Assembly: GCF_008365375.1 (NCBI RefSeq)
Contig: NZ_QOKW01000006.1
Location: 62,001-126,000, forward strand
DNA from: Roseomonas genomospecies 6
Lineage (GTDB): Bacteria; Pseudomonadota; Alphaproteobacteria; Azospirillales; Azospirillaceae
Length of the DNA: 64,000 nucleotides
Direction of reading: 5' to 3'
Shown here piece by piece: positions 33,885 to 45,139 of the stretch. A program made the translations under genes and the position numbers. Position 1 is the stretch's first letter; every line of letters begins with the position of its first letter. Under the pieces are notes generated by a model. That model was not told the DNA's origin and ran no database searches. It saw only the letters and a program-made list of their open reading frames with translations.

Positions 33885-35003
33885 ATGCTCATTGGTGTGC
33901 CGAGGGAAATCAAAAACCACGAATACCGCGTCGGGCTGATCCCGGCATCGGTCCGTGAACTCGCTCATCACGGGCACACGGTGCTGCTGCAAAGGGGAGC
34001 CGGCGCGGCCATCGGCCTGGAGGACGAGCAGTACGAGGCCGCCGGGGCGGAGATCGTGCCGGATGCAGCCACCGTCTTCGCCCGCGCCGAGATGGTGGTG
34101 AAGGTGAAGGAGCCCCAGCCGCAGGAATGCGCGATGCTGCGCAAGGGGCAGATTCTGTTCACCTATCTGCACCTCGCCCCCGATCCGAAGCAGACCCGTT
34201 TGCTGCTGGAGTCCGGCGTGGTCGCCATCGCCTACGAGACGGTGACCGACCCGCGCGGGGGCCTGCCGCTTCTGGCGCCGATGAGCGAGGTCGCGGGCCG
34301 CATGTCGGTGCAGGCCGGCGCCCATTGCCTGGAGAAGGCGCAGGGCGGGCGCGGCGTCCTGCTGGGCGGGGTGCCCGGCGTTCCGGCGGCCAAGGTGGTG
34401 GTTCTGGGCGGCGGCGTGGTCGGCACCAACGCCGCGCGCATGGCCATGGGGCTGGAGGCAAAGGTCGTGGTGATCGACAAATCCTTGCCCCGCCTGAAGG
34501 AACTGGACCTGCAATTCGGCGCGAAGCTCCAGACTCTCTATTCGACCGTGGACACGATCGAGGAGCATGTGCTCGACGCCGACCTCGTGATCGGGGCCGT
34601 TCTGGTGCCGGGGGCGGAGGCGCCGAAGCTGGTGACCAGGGACATGGTGTCGCGCATGAAGCGGGGGGCGGTGGTGGTGGACGTCGCCATCGATCAGGGC
34701 GGCTGCTTCGAAACGTCGCACCCCACGACCCACGCGGAGCCCACCTATCTGGTGGACGGGGTGGTCCATTATTGCGTCGCCAACATGCCGGGGGCGGTCG
34801 CGCGCACCTCGACCTTTGCGCTGAACAACGCCACCCTGCCCTTCACGCTGGCCCTCGCCGATCAGGGCTACCGCGCCGCTCTGGCGCGCGATCCGCATCT
34901 GCGGGCCGGGTTGAACATCCACGCGGGTGCCGTCGCCTGCAAGGCGGTGGCCGATGCCCAGGGGCTGCCCTACCAGTCGGCGGAGGAGGCGCTGCGGCTG
35001 TAG
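33885..35003 (+). CDS. ald: Alanine dehydrogenase
   Basis: NAD-dependent enzyme of 372 residues converting L-alanine to pyruvate and ammonia (reversible), a usual size. [21 protein letters not shown] in MVVKVKEP, H in FTYLHLAPD and the Rossmann motif [13 protein letters not shown] are all present. ATG 33885 is 6 nt after GGAGG; the ATG at 33879 touches that site. It sits before the liv operon on the opposite strand, in keeping with amino acid catabolism. Confidence 0.95.
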   Translation: MLIGVPREIKNHEYRVGLIPASVRELAHHGHTVLLQRGAGAAIGLEDEQYEAAGAEIVPDAATVFARAEMVVKVKEPQPQECAMLRKGQILFTYLHLAPDPKQTRLLLESGVVAIAYETVTDPRGGLPLLAPMSEVAGRMSVQAGAHCLEKAQGGRGVLLGGVPGVPAAKVVVLGGGVVGTNAARMAMGLEAKVVVIDKSLPRLKELDLQFGAKLQTLYSTVDTIEEHVLDADLVIGAVLVPGAEAPKLVTRDMVSRMKRGAVVVDVAIDQGGCFETSHPTTHAEPTYLVDGVVHYCVANMPGAVARTSTFALNNATLPFTLALADQGYRAALARDPHLRAGLNIHAGAVACKAVADAQGLPYQSAEEALRL

Positions 35004-35022
35004 CCGCAACGCCCTTTTCCGC

Positions 35023-36006
35023 CTACCGGCGATTGCCGCCGAACCGGGCGGCGATCTCGCCGACGATGCCGCGGCGGAACAGCAGCACGCAGGCGACGAA
35101 GATCACGCCGATCACCACCGGCACCGGCAGGTTGGTCGCCGCCAGATAATTCTCCAGAGTCACCACCAGCGCCGCCCCGACGACCGGCCCGAACAGCGTT
35201 CCGATGCCCCCCAGCAGAGTCATCAGCACCACCGAGCCGGACATCTGCCATTGCACGTCGGTCAGGGTGGCGAGCTGGAAGACGATGGCCTTCGTGCCGC
35301 CGGCCAGACCGGCCAGAGCGGCGGACAGGACGAAGGCCATCAGCTTGTAATGGTCGGTCCGGTAGCCGAGCGAGACGGCGCGCGGCTCATTCTCGCGGAT
35401 CGCCTTCAGCACCTGACCGAAGGGCGAATGCACGGTGCGCCAGATCACCACGAAGCCGAACAGGAAAACCGCCAGCACCGTGTAGTACATGCCGAGCGGG
35501 TTGTTCAGGTCGATCACGCCAAACAGATGCCCGCGCGGCACCGCCTGGATGCCGTCCTCACCGCCCGTGAACTTGAGCTGCAGCGCCATGAAGAAGACCA
35601 TCTGCGACAGCGCCAGAGTGATCATGGCGAAGTAGATGCCCTGCCGCCGGATCGCCAGTGCTCCGAAGGCCAGCCCCAGCGTGGCGGAAAAGGCCGTGCC
35701 CAGCAGGATGCCGAGTTCCGGCGAAAGCCCCCAGACCTTCACCGTGTGGGCGGTGATGTAGGCCGCCCCGCCGAAGAAAGCGGCGTGCCCGAAGCTCAAA
35801 AGCCCCGCGAAGCCGATCAGCAGGTTGAAGGCGCAGGCGAACAGCGCGAAGCACAGCACCTTCATCACGAAGACCGGATACAGCACGTAAGGCGCCGCGA
35901 TCAGGACCGCCAACAGAACGGCCAGCGCCACAAGTCCCGGCGTCGCCGGCCTTCCGGTGGCGGGAGCCGCGGCTTCGCGGCGGACGGCTTGCGTTTCGGT
36001 CGCCAT
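35023..36006 (-). CDS. livM: Branched-chain amino-acid-type ABC permease LivM
   Basis: 327-residue inner-membrane permease of the LivHMGF type, with about eight to ten helices. The conserved [35 protein letters not shown] and [21 protein letters not shown] are typical. Last gene of the liv-like operon on the minus strand; it starts 3 bp after the livH stop, so is co-transcribed and coupled. The substrate may be branched-chain amino acids or another hydrophobic or aromatic solute. Confidence 0.92.
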   Translation of the reverse strand: MATETQAVRREAAAPATGRPATPGLVALAVLLAVLIAAPYVLYPVFVMKVLCFALFACAFNLLIGFAGLLSFGHAAFFGGAAYITAHTVKVWGLSPELGILLGTAFSATLGLAFGALAIRRQGIYFAMITLALSQMVFFMALQLKFTGGEDGIQAVPRGHLFGVIDLNNPLGMYYTVLAVFLFGFVVIWRTVHSPFGQVLKAIRENEPRAVSLGYRTDHYKLMAFVLSAALAGLAGGTKAIVFQLATLTDVQWQMSGSVVLMTLLGGIGTLFGPVVGAALVVTLENYLAATNLPVPVVIGVIFVACVLLFRRGIVGEIAARFGGNRR

Positions 36007-36009
36007 GGG

Positions 36010-36897
36010 TCACCTCTCCCGCCCGAACAGGCCGGCGGGCTTGATCATCAGCACCACGGCCATGATGACGAAGACGACGATGTTGGACGCCTCCGGGTAG
36101 AACACCTTCGTCAGACCTTCCAACAGGCCAAGCCCGTATCCGGTCAGCACCGCCCCGAGAATCGACCCCATGCCGCCGATCACCACCACCGCGAAGACGA
36201 CGATGATGAGGTTGGAGCCCATCAGCGGCGACACCTGATAGATCGGCGCCGCCAGAACCCCGGCCAGCCCGGCCAGCGCCACGCCGAATCCGTAGGTCAG
36301 GGTGATCATCACCGGCACGTTGATGCCGAAGGCCTGGACCAGCACCGGATTCTCCGTCGCCGCCCGCAGATAGGCGCCAAGCTTCGTCCGCTCGATGGCG
36401 TACCAGGTGGCGAGGCAGACGACCAGCGAGGCGACGACGACCCAGCCGCGGTAATTGGGCAGGAACATGAAGCCCAGATTCTGCCCGCCGCGCAGCGCGT
36501 CCGGGATCGGATAGGGCTGGCCCGAGACGCCGTACTGGTGGCGGAAGACTCCTTCGATGATCAACGCGATTCCGAAGGTCAGCAGCAATCCGTAGAGATG
36601 GTCCAGCTTGTAGAGCCGGCTGAGCAGGGTCTTTTCCAGGACCACGCCGAAGGCGCCGACGATCAGCGGGGCCAGGAGCAGCGCCCACCAATAGCCGATC
36701 CCCGCCGTGGTCAGCAGCAGCCACGCCACGAAGGCGCCCAGCATGTAGAGCGCGCCGTGGGCGAAGTTGATGACGTTCAGCATTCCGAAGATGACCGCCA
36801 GCCCGAGGCTGAGCAGCGCGTAGAAGGAGCCGTTGATCAGCCCCAGCAGAAGCTGCCCGAACAGCGCCTGGGGCGGGATTCCGAAGATGGTGGACAT
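36010..36897 (-). CDS. livH: Branched-chain amino-acid-type ABC permease LivH
   Basis: 295-residue permease with about eight helices and the LivH motif GMLNVINFAHGALYMLGAF at the first helix pair, then GLLLTFGIALIIEG and GGMGSILGAVLTGYGLGLLEG. ATG 36897 has GGAGG-CGAACC upstream; a further start at 36954 is not supported. It follows livK with about 93 bp between them and precedes livM by 3 bp. Confidence 0.92.
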   Translation of the reverse strand: MSTIFGIPPQALFGQLLLGLINGSFYALLSLGLAVIFGMLNVINFAHGALYMLGAFVAWLLLTTAGIGYWWALLLAPLIVGAFGVVLEKTLLSRLYKLDHLYGLLLTFGIALIIEGVFRHQYGVSGQPYPIPDALRGGQNLGFMFLPNYRGWVVVASLVVCLATWYAIERTKLGAYLRAATENPVLVQAFGINVPVMITLTYGFGVALAGLAGVLAAPIYQVSPLMGSNLIIVVFAVVVIGGMGSILGAVLTGYGLGLLEGLTKVFYPEASNIVVFVIMAVVLMIKPAGLFGRER

Positions 36898-36990
36898 GTG
36901 GTTCGCCTCCGGCCGTTCTGCGCGGCGGGTGATCGCCCCGGCGCCCGTCCCCACGCGCAGCGGGAGACGGAACGCCGGAGCGGGCGGGGA

Positions 36991-38205
36991 TCAGCCGGGC
37001 AGCTTGCAGCCGCTTTCCGCCATGGTGGCGAAGGCCTCGTCGCCGGGGATGGTGCGGATGATCTGGTAATAATCCCACGGCCCCTTGGACTCGCTGGGCT
37101 TCTTCACGCGGGCCAGATACATGTCGTGGACCATGCGCCCGTTCGGCAGGATCTTGCCGTTCTTGGCGAACATGTCGTTGACCGGCATCTCCTTCATCTT
37201 CGCGGCGACGGTCGGGCCGTCGTCGGTGCCCGCGGCCTCGATGGCCTTCAGGTAGTGCTTCACGGAGGAGTAGCTTCCGGCCTGGACCATGGTCGGCATC
37301 TTGCCGGTCTTCGCCTTGTACTTCTCGGACCAGGCCCGCTTCTCGTCGTCCATGTCCCAGTAGAAGCCGGTGGTCAGGACGAGGTCCTGGGCAACCTGGA
37401 GCCCGAGCGCGTGCACGTCCGACAGGAAGATCAGAAGACCGGCCAGCTTCTGCTGCCCGCTCTGCGTCAGGCCGAACTCCGACGCCTGCTTGATCGAGGT
37501 GATGGTGTCGCCGCCGGCGTTGGCGAGGCCGATGACCTGCGCGCCCGACGACTGCGCCTGGAGCAGGAAGGAGGAGAAGTCCGCGGTGTTCAGCGGCGCG
37601 CGGACCGCCCCCACCACGCTGCCGCCGGCCTTCTTCACCTGCGCCGCGGTGTCGGTTTCGAGCTGGTGGCCGAAGGCGTAATCGGCGGTCAGGAAGAACC
37701 AGCTCTTCCCGCCCTCCTTCACGATGGCCTGCCCGGTGCCGACGGCCAGCGCGCGGGTGTCGTAGGCCCAATGGAAGCCGGTGGGGGAGCAGGCGTCGCC
37801 GGTCAGCCGCGACGTCGCCGGACCCTGCATCAGGAAGATCGTCTTCTTCTCGCGCGTCACCTCCTGCACGGCCAGAGCGACGCCGGAGTTCGGCACGTCC
37901 ACGATGACGTCCACACCGTCGCGGTCGATCCATTGGCGGGCGACGTTCGACCCGATGTCCGGCTTGTTCTGGTGGTCCGCCGCGACGACCTCGATCGGCT
38001 TGCCCAGAATCTTGCCGCCCACCTCCTCCACCGCCATGCGGACGGCGACCGCGGAGCCTTCACCGCCCAGGTCCGCATAAAGGCCGGAGCGGTCGTTCAG
38101 GACGCCGATCTTCACGACGTCGCCCGAAACCTTGCTCTGCTGGGCCTGCGCGGAACCGACGGCCAGCGCGGCGAGCGCCGCCCCGGCAAGCAGACGTGCA
38201 ATCAT
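36991..38205 (-). CDS. livK: Branched-chain-type ABC substrate-binding protein
   Basis: 404-residue periplasmic binding protein, signal peptide MIARLLAGAALAALAVGSAQA. The mature protein has VVKIGVLNDRSGLYADLGGE and the ligand-domain GDACSPTGFHWAYDTRALAVG. These resemble the LivJ/AmiC-like, PF13458-type proteins more than classic LivK, and such proteins can bind aromatic or aliphatic acids or amides. Its ligand is not predictable. Third gene of the operon, after livF. Confidence 0.88.
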   Translation of the reverse strand: MIARLLAGAALAALAVGSAQAQQSKVSGDVVKIGVLNDRSGLYADLGGEGSAVAVRMAVEEVGGKILGKPIEVVAADHQNKPDIGSNVARQWIDRDGVDVIVDVPNSGVALAVQEVTREKKTIFLMQGPATSRLTGDACSPTGFHWAYDTRALAVGTGQAIVKEGGKSWFFLTADYAFGHQLETDTAAQVKKAGGSVVGAVRAPLNTADFSSFLLQAQSSGAQVIGLANAGGDTITSIKQASEFGLTQSGQQKLAGLLIFLSDVHALGLQVAQDLVLTTGFYWDMDDEKRAWSEKYKAKTGKMPTMVQAGSYSSVKHYLKAIEAAGTDDGPTVAAKMKEMPVNDMFAKNGKILPNGRMVHDMYLARVKKPSESKGPWDYYQIIRTIPGDEAFATMAESGCKLPG

Positions 38206-38249
38206 TCCATTCCTCCCGGTTCAAGTTCGAACGTTTCTGTTTGTTTGGT

Positions 38250-38964
<715 letters not shown>

Positions 38965-38972
<8 letters not shown>

Positions 38973-39720
38973 GGCCGCTCCCCATATAGGCTTCACGGAC
39001 CTTCGGGTGGCGCGACACCTCGGCGTAGGGGCCTTCGGCCAGAACCTCCCCACGGGCCAGAACGGTGATCCAGTCCGACAGGTTGGAGACCACGGACAGG
39101 TTGTGCTCCACCATCAGGATGGTGCGGTTCGCCGAGACCCGCTTGATGAGCGCCGCGATGCGGTCGATGTCCTCGTGCCCCATGCCGGCCATCGGCTCGT
39201 CCAGAAGGAGCATTTCCGGCTCCAGGGCCAGCGTCGTGGCGATCTCCAGCGCGCGCTTCCGGCCATAGGGAAGCTCCGCCGCCGGCAGGTGGGCGTAGCC
39301 GGCCAAGCCGACATCCTCCAGCAGTTCCATCGCCCGCCCGTTCAGCCCGTCGAGCACCGACTCCGATTTCCAGAACTGGAAGGAGTTGCCGAGCGGCCGT
39401 TGCAGGCCGACGCGCACATTCTCCAGCACCGTCAGATGCGGGAACACCGCGGAGATCTGAAAGGAGCGGATGATGCCCAGGCGCGCGACGTCCGCCGGCT
39501 TCACCGCCGTGATGTCGCGCCCGTTGAACAGGATGTTTCCGCTGCTGGGCGGAAGGAACTTGGTGAGAAGGTTGAAAACGGTGGTTTTTCCGGCCCCGTT
39601 GGGACCGATCAGCGCGTGGATGGTGCCCCGCCGCACCCGCAGACTGACGTCGCGGACGGCGACGAAGCCCCGGAACTCCTTGGTCAGTCCGCGCGTCTCC
39701 AGAATGACGTCACTTGCCAT
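38965..39720 (-). CDS. livG: Branched-chain-type ABC ATPase LivG
   Basis: 251-residue ATPase. Walker A GPNGAGKTT near residue 38, Walker B EMLLLDEPMAGM, and a signature ELPYGRKRALEIA in place of LSGGQ, as usual for LivG. First gene of the minus-strand unit livG-livF-livK-livH-livM. Its promoter lies in the 39721-40067 region, shared with the 3' flank of ldtR. Confidence 0.93.
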
Positions 39721-39921
39721 ATCCTCCCCGTTCCCTGTTTTCAGCGGCCATGTGGGGGACCGCCCGTTGTTTGGTTCAGGTTATCAGCAATCGGTCACAC
39801 GTACAGCTTACGGAAAGAACTCAATCCCGTCCATCCGGAACGACCGAAGGCGTGACAATCCGTGGCCGGAAGGCGATTCAGCCGGCAAAGGTGGGAGTCG
39901 GGACGCCAAAATGCGGACATG

Positions 39922-39945
39922 AAAAAGGCGGCCGCGCAGGGCCGC
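39922..39945 (-). terminator. Rho-independent terminator, likely for ldtR
   Basis: On the minus strand, GCGGCC and GGCCGC pair around a 6-nt loop and are followed by CTTTTTC. It lies about 120 bp downstream of the ldtR stop. Confidence 0.7.
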
Positions 39946-39957
39946 ACACCGACTCGC

Positions 39958-40000
39958 GGCTCGCCCCCGGATCAGGGTCCGGGAGCGAGCCTTTTTCTTT
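39958..40000 (+). terminator. Rho-independent terminator on the plus strand
   Basis: A stem of 7 plus 6 bp with one C-A mismatch (GGCTCGC/GCGAGCC and CCCGGA/TCCGGG, loop TCAGGG) is followed by TTTTTCTTT. It ends no known gene: both neighbours are on the minus strand. Confidence 0.8.
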
Positions 40001-40067
40001 CGACGCAGGAGCCGGAAACCGCGGTACCGATCGGACTCAGGCGGCCCCGGGTCAGGGCCGCCCCGTG

Positions 40068-40541
40068 TCAGGCCGCGGAGGTCAGCGGAAAGCCGCTGTA
40101 ATCGAGCGACGCCGACCAGAAGCGTTCGAGCTTGCGCAGGGTCTCGTTCGCCTTGACCAGTTCCTCGTCGCTGAAGCCGGCCTTTTCCAGCGCCGTCAGA
40201 TGGCGCTCGAACATGCGGCTGATCTTCTCGCGGAGGTCGAGCCCCTTCTCCGACAGGCGGACGCGCACCGACCGGCGGTCGTGCGGCGAACGCTCCTGCC
40301 CGAGATAGCCGTTCTCGACCATCTTCTTCACGTTGTAGGACACGTTGGAGCCGAGATAGTAGCCGCGCGCCGTCAGTTCGCCGACGGTCATCTCGTCTTC
40401 GCCGATGTTGTACAGGATCAGGCTCTGGACGTTGTTGATGTCCTGGATACCGAGCCGATCAAGCTCGGTCTTCAGCACCTCGAGAAAGTGGCGGTGAAGC
40501 CGTTCGATCAAGAGGATGCTTTCATAATAGGGTTTGCGCAC
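40068..40541 (-). CDS. MarR-type regulator (LdtR-like)
   Basis: 157-residue winged-helix transcriptional regulator of the MarR family. The DNA-binding region is about 50-95, with MTVGELTARGYYLGSNVSYN as helix-turn-helix and SPHDRRSVRVRLSEKG as wing. The protein strongly resembles LdtR of Rhizobiales, which controls ldtP (transpeptidase) and stress genes, and whose activity responds to small aromatic ligands in other species. Here it is alone on its strand; targets are not shown by context. Confidence 0.85.
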   Translation of the reverse strand: MRKPYYESILLIERLHRHFLEVLKTELDRLGIQDINNVQSLILYNIGEDEMTVGELTARGYYLGSNVSYNVKKMVENGYLGQERSPHDRRSVRVRLSEKGLDLREKISRMFERHLTALEKAGFSDEELVKANETLRKLERFWSASLDYSGFPLTSAA

Positions 40542-40934
40542 CGCGGTCTCCTTTGGCTCGAACCGGACATGGGCCGACCTGTGGCCTTTCCGGGGTCCTT
40601 AAGGGGAGATTAACCGATCATTGTCCGGCAATCACCTCAATAATGCCCCAAAAGCACAGCCCGGGTTGTAGAACAGCCTGGCCCTGCGGAATACGCCCGT
40701 CCTGCCGTACCAGGCCCCGTTGCGTGCAACGACATCCACCGAATCCGGATGTCCCGGCGGCATCTCCACCCGGCGAACCGGGAAGAGATGCCGACCCATC
40801 CCATCCGACCTTCACCGACAACGGTCAGGTTTGAGACAAGTCCCGCAAGGATTTCCCCGATACTAACGCAGAAACGCGCGGAATGTGCCCGCATCCTTGC
40901 ACGTTCTGGCTGCAATAAAGGGGAGCGCGCCTCA
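40542..40934. other. 393-bp non-coding gap with a small inverted repeat
   Basis: No supportable gene. A 6-bp inverted repeat with a 2-bp centre (CGTTGC-GT-GCAACG, 40718-40731) could be an operator. The region should hold the ldtR promoter. Both neighbours are read from the minus strand, so it also follows the hibCH gene's 3' end. Confidence 0.4.
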
Positions 40935-42014
40935 TCAATCGGTAAAGCGCAGATCCCCGCCATTGGGTTCGGCGAAGTAAAGCTCCACTTCTTCGGCCTT
41001 CACCTCTGCCAGCGTGGCGGGCGACCAGCGCGGATTCCGGTCCTTGTCCACCAGCGCCGCCCGGATGCCCTCGTAGAAATCGTGGCGGGCGAGGAAGGCG
41101 AGGCTGAGGCGGAGCTCCTGGATCATGCAGGCGTCGAAGTCGAGCCTGGCGCCGCGGCGCAGCGCCTCCAGCGTCACCTTCAGGCTGGTCGGCGACACCC
41201 GCTTCAGCGTGGCGATCTGACCGGCGGCCCAGTCCGTCCCCTCCGCCTCGAGCGCCGCGACGATGGCCTCCACGCGGTCGTGAGCGTAGCAGCGGTCGAT
41301 GGCCCCGCGGTTGGCGGCGACCGGCGGGTCGCCCGCCTCTTCACGGTGGCGCGCAATGGCCTCGTCTGCGGGCACCTCTTCGGCAAGATCGGCGATCAGG
41401 GCCTCCAGCTTGGCGCTGGGGACGAAGGCGTCGGCGGCGCCGACCGCCAGCATGTCCGCCGCCTTCAGCCGGTCGCCCGTCAGGCCCAGCCACGTCCCGA
41501 CCTGCCCTGGCAGGCGCGGCAGAAAGTAGGTGCCGCCGACGTCCGGATAGAGGCCGATTCCCGTCTCCGGCATCGCGAACATCGTGCGCTCCGTCACGAC
41601 GCGGTGGGACCCATGCTCCGACAGGCCGACGCCGCCGCCCATGGTGATGCCGTCGATCAGCGCGACATAGGGCTTCGGGCAGTTGTGGATCAGGCGGTTG
41701 AGGACGTACTCCTCGCTGAAGAAGGCGCGGATGGACGCGCCGTCGCTCTCCCCCGCCTTGGCGGCCTTGCCCGACTCGTACAGATTCACCACGTCGCCGC
41801 CGGCGCAGAAGGCCTTCTCCCCGGCCCCCTGCACGACGATGGCCTTGATCTCCGGATCGGCCGCCCACGCCCGCAGTTGGGGATCGAATAGGCGGATCAT
41901 GCCAAGGGTCAGGGCGTTCAGCGCCTTCGGGCGGTTGAGGGTCGCAAGCCCGATGGAGCCGCGGCGTTCGAAGAGAATCTCGGCGGAGTCGCTCATGGTA
42001 CGGGTCGTTTCCAT
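40935..42014 (-). CDS. 3-hydroxyisobutyryl-CoA hydrolase (enoyl-CoA hydratase family)
   Basis: 359-residue enzyme of the crotonase fold. The GGGVGLSEHGSHRVVTERTM and FAMPETGIGLYPDVGGTYFLPRL segments are hallmarks of HibCH, which hydrolyses 3-hydroxyisobutyryl-CoA in valine degradation; a related enoyl-CoA hydratase activity is possible. ATG 42014 is chosen, with GAAAAG upstream; ATG 41996 is also possible. It lies divergent from the lipid kinase gene. The link to liv transport and ald (amino-acid catabolism) is suggestive. Confidence 0.85.
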   Translation of the reverse strand: METTRTMSDSAEILFERRGSIGLATLNRPKALNALTLGMIRLFDPQLRAWAADPEIKAIVVQGAGEKAFCAGGDVVNLYESGKAAKAGESDGASIRAFFSEEYVLNRLIHNCPKPYVALIDGITMGGGVGLSEHGSHRVVTERTMFAMPETGIGLYPDVGGTYFLPRLPGQVGTWLGLTGDRLKAADMLAVGAADAFVPSAKLEALIADLAEEVPADEAIARHREEAGDPPVAANRGAIDRCYAHDRVEAIVAALEAEGTDWAAGQIATLKRVSPTSLKVTLEALRRGARLDFDACMIQELRLSLAFLARHDFYEGIRAALVDKDRNPRWSPATLAEVKAEEVELYFAEPNGGDLRFTD

Positions 42015-42162
42015 CTTTTCGTTGATTGGGCGGACGTGTTGATTTCGGGCGATGATACGGGCGGTGGGCGGCGTGTCAAACCGCTGTTTCGCAGCGCAGC
42101 GTCACGGAACACCGCCCCCGCCTCAACCGTTGCGGCCCCACAGTCATGAGCGGGACAATTCC

Positions 42163-43143
42163 ATGATGGCAGCCTCAGCAGCGCAAGCGTCACGTCAGGA
42201 GGGGCCGGGCCGGAAGACGGCCATCATCCTCAACCGCTCCGCCGGATCGCTGGTCGGACAACCGATCGAGGAGACGGTGGCGGCCATCCGCAACGCCTTC
42301 GAGCGGCAGGGGGCGGAGGTCGCGCTGTCGGCGGTGGAACCGGCGGACTGCACCGGGGCGATCCGCAAGGCCATCGAGTCCGACGCCGAACTGGTCATCG
42401 TGGGCGGCGGCGACGGGACCATCCACACCGCGGTCAACATGATCCTGCCCACCGGCAAGATCCTGGGCATCCTGCCGCTGGGCACCATGAACCTGCTGGC
42501 GCGCGACCTGAAGACCCCACTGGATCTGGAGGAGGCGTTCGAGGCTCTGGCCACCGGGGAGGTGCGCAGCATCGACGTGGCGGAGGTGAACGGCAAGGTC
42601 TACCTGAACAGCTCCGTCCTCGGCTTCTACCCTCAGGTCGTGCAGGAGCGGGAGGAGAAGCGCAAGCGCCACCGCCTGCTGAAATGGCCGGCGATGGGGC
42701 TGGCGCTGGTCCGCACCATCCGCCGCCTGCCCCTGCTGGACGTGCGGATCGATTGGGGCGAGGGACCGCGCCGGGTGCGCACCCCGGTGCTGGTCGTCTC
42801 CAACAACCCCTACGACGGCGAGGCGGGCAGCATGCTCCTGCGCCGCAACAGCCTCGATTCCGGGAAGCTCGGCGTCTATGTGGCGCGGCAGCGCGACACA
42901 TGGGGGCTGCTTCGGTTGATGGGGCGCACCGTGCTCGGAACCTGGCAGCATGATGAGGAGTTGGAAACCCTGACGGCCGCGCAACTGACGGTGCACAGCC
43001 GGCGGCACCGGCTGAAGATGGTCAACGACGGCGAGATTCTGCAGATGGAGCCGCCGCTGAACTACCGCATCCGTCACAAGGCGCTGAAGATTCTGGCCCC
43101 CAGGACGGACGGCGCACCCGACGGTGCCGGTGGCGGCGCGTGA
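42163..43143 (+). CDS. Diacylglycerol/lipid kinase (YegS/LCB5 family)
   Basis: 326-residue lipid kinase of the DAGK catalytic fold. VIVGGGDGTIHTAVNMIL is the ATP-binding GGDGT motif and ILPLGTMNLLARDL follows as expected. A C-terminal beta-rich domain is about 170-310. It phosphorylates diacylglycerol or a related lipid at the membrane. ATG 42163 is preceded by GGGA. The metallophosphoesterase gene follows 25 bp later and both probably form one unit with it. Confidence 0.88.
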   Translation: MMAASAAQASRQEGPGRKTAIILNRSAGSLVGQPIEETVAAIRNAFERQGAEVALSAVEPADCTGAIRKAIESDAELVIVGGGDGTIHTAVNMILPTGKILGILPLGTMNLLARDLKTPLDLEEAFEALATGEVRSIDVAEVNGKVYLNSSVLGFYPQVVQEREEKRKRHRLLKWPAMGLALVRTIRRLPLLDVRIDWGEGPRRVRTPVLVVSNNPYDGEAGSMLLRRNSLDSGKLGVYVARQRDTWGLLRLMGRTVLGTWQHDEELETLTAAQLTVHSRRHRLKMVNDGEILQMEPPLNYRIRHKALKILAPRTDGAPDGAGGGA

Positions 43144-43168
43144 CCGGGAAGGCTTTTGGGGAGGTGTC

Positions 43169-44017
43169 GTGAAGAAGCTCGCCCACATCTCGGACCTGCA
43201 TTTCGGACGCATCGACCCGGTGGTGGTCGAAGGCCTGCTGGCCGACCTGACGGCGGCGCGGCCCGACCTGATCGTCATTTCCGGCGATCTGGTCCAGCGC
43301 GCCAAGGCCCGCCACTTCCTGGAGGCCCGCGCCTTCCTGGAAAAGCTCCCCTTCCCCTATCTGGTCGTGCCGGGGAACCACGACATTCCGGTCTACAACG
43401 TGGTGCGCCGCTTCCTCGACCCGTTCGGCAACTACAAGCGTTACATCACCAAGGACCTCAGCCCCTTCCACATCGATTCGGAAATCGCCGTTCTGGGGAT
43501 CAACACGGCGCGCTCCGTCATCATGGACTTCTCCGAGGGGCGCATGAACAAGGCCCAGATCAAGCGCGTGCGGGAGGTGTTCTGCGAGGTGCCGGACCGG
43601 GTGTTCAAGGTGCTGTTCACCCATCACCCCTTCCTGCCGCCGCCGGACGCGCCGAAGACGAAGCTGGTCGGGAGGCACAGGCTGGCCCTGCCCGCGCTGG
43701 AGAGCTGCGGGGTGGACCTGCTGCTGGCGGGGCATCTGCACCGCGCCTATTCCGGCGACATCATGACCCACCACACGCAGGTCGCGCGCTCCATCCTGGT
43801 GGCGCAGGCCTCGACCGCGACCTCCACCCGACTGCGCAACGAAGCCAACGCCTACAACCTCATCGCCATCGACCCGCCGCGCGTCACCTTCGAGGTGCGG
43901 TCGTGGGAAGGAGCAGCCTTCACGGGCGGGCTGGTCTCGCAATGGCGCAAGGACGGGCATCGCTGGGTCATGGAAATGCAGGACACGGGATTCAGGCCTG
44001 TGAGCGGTGCGGCTTGA
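43169..44017 (+). CDS. Metallophosphoesterase
   Basis: 282-residue calcineurin-like phosphoesterase with all five motifs: HISDLHFG, ISGDLVQRA, VPGNHDIP, THHPF, and AGHLHRAYSG. It hydrolyses a phosphate ester, perhaps a cyclic nucleotide or lipid intermediate, with two metal ions. GTG 43169 is preceded by GGGGAGG at 7 nt, and no ATG serves as well. It lies 25 bp after the lipid kinase and is followed by hemB. The exact substrate is unknown. Confidence 0.87.
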   Translation: MKKLAHISDLHFGRIDPVVVEGLLADLTAARPDLIVISGDLVQRAKARHFLEARAFLEKLPFPYLVVPGNHDIPVYNVVRRFLDPFGNYKRYITKDLSPFHIDSEIAVLGINTARSVIMDFSEGRMNKAQIKRVREVFCEVPDRVFKVLFTHHPFLPPPDAPKTKLVGRHRLALPALESCGVDLLLAGHLHRAYSGDIMTHHTQVARSILVAQASTATSTRLRNEANAYNLIAIDPPRVTFEVRSWEGAAFTGGLVSQWRKDGHRWVMEMQDTGFRPVSGAA

Positions 44018-44040
44018 GTCGTGGCGGCCATGCGGCGTAG

Positions 44041-45093
<1,053 letters not shown>

Positions 45094-45139
45094 GCGGGGC
45101 GCGAGAGGCCGCGCTCCGGCACGGCCTCCGCCTCTCCCG

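Larger units (their letters stand above)
39721..40067. promoter_or_regulatory. liv / ldtR intergenic region with two terminators
   Basis: 347 bp. It must hold the livG promoter; I see no obvious -35/-10 pair. It holds a minus-strand terminator (39922-39945) and a plus-strand terminator (39958-40000), and no supported gene. Confidence 0.5.
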
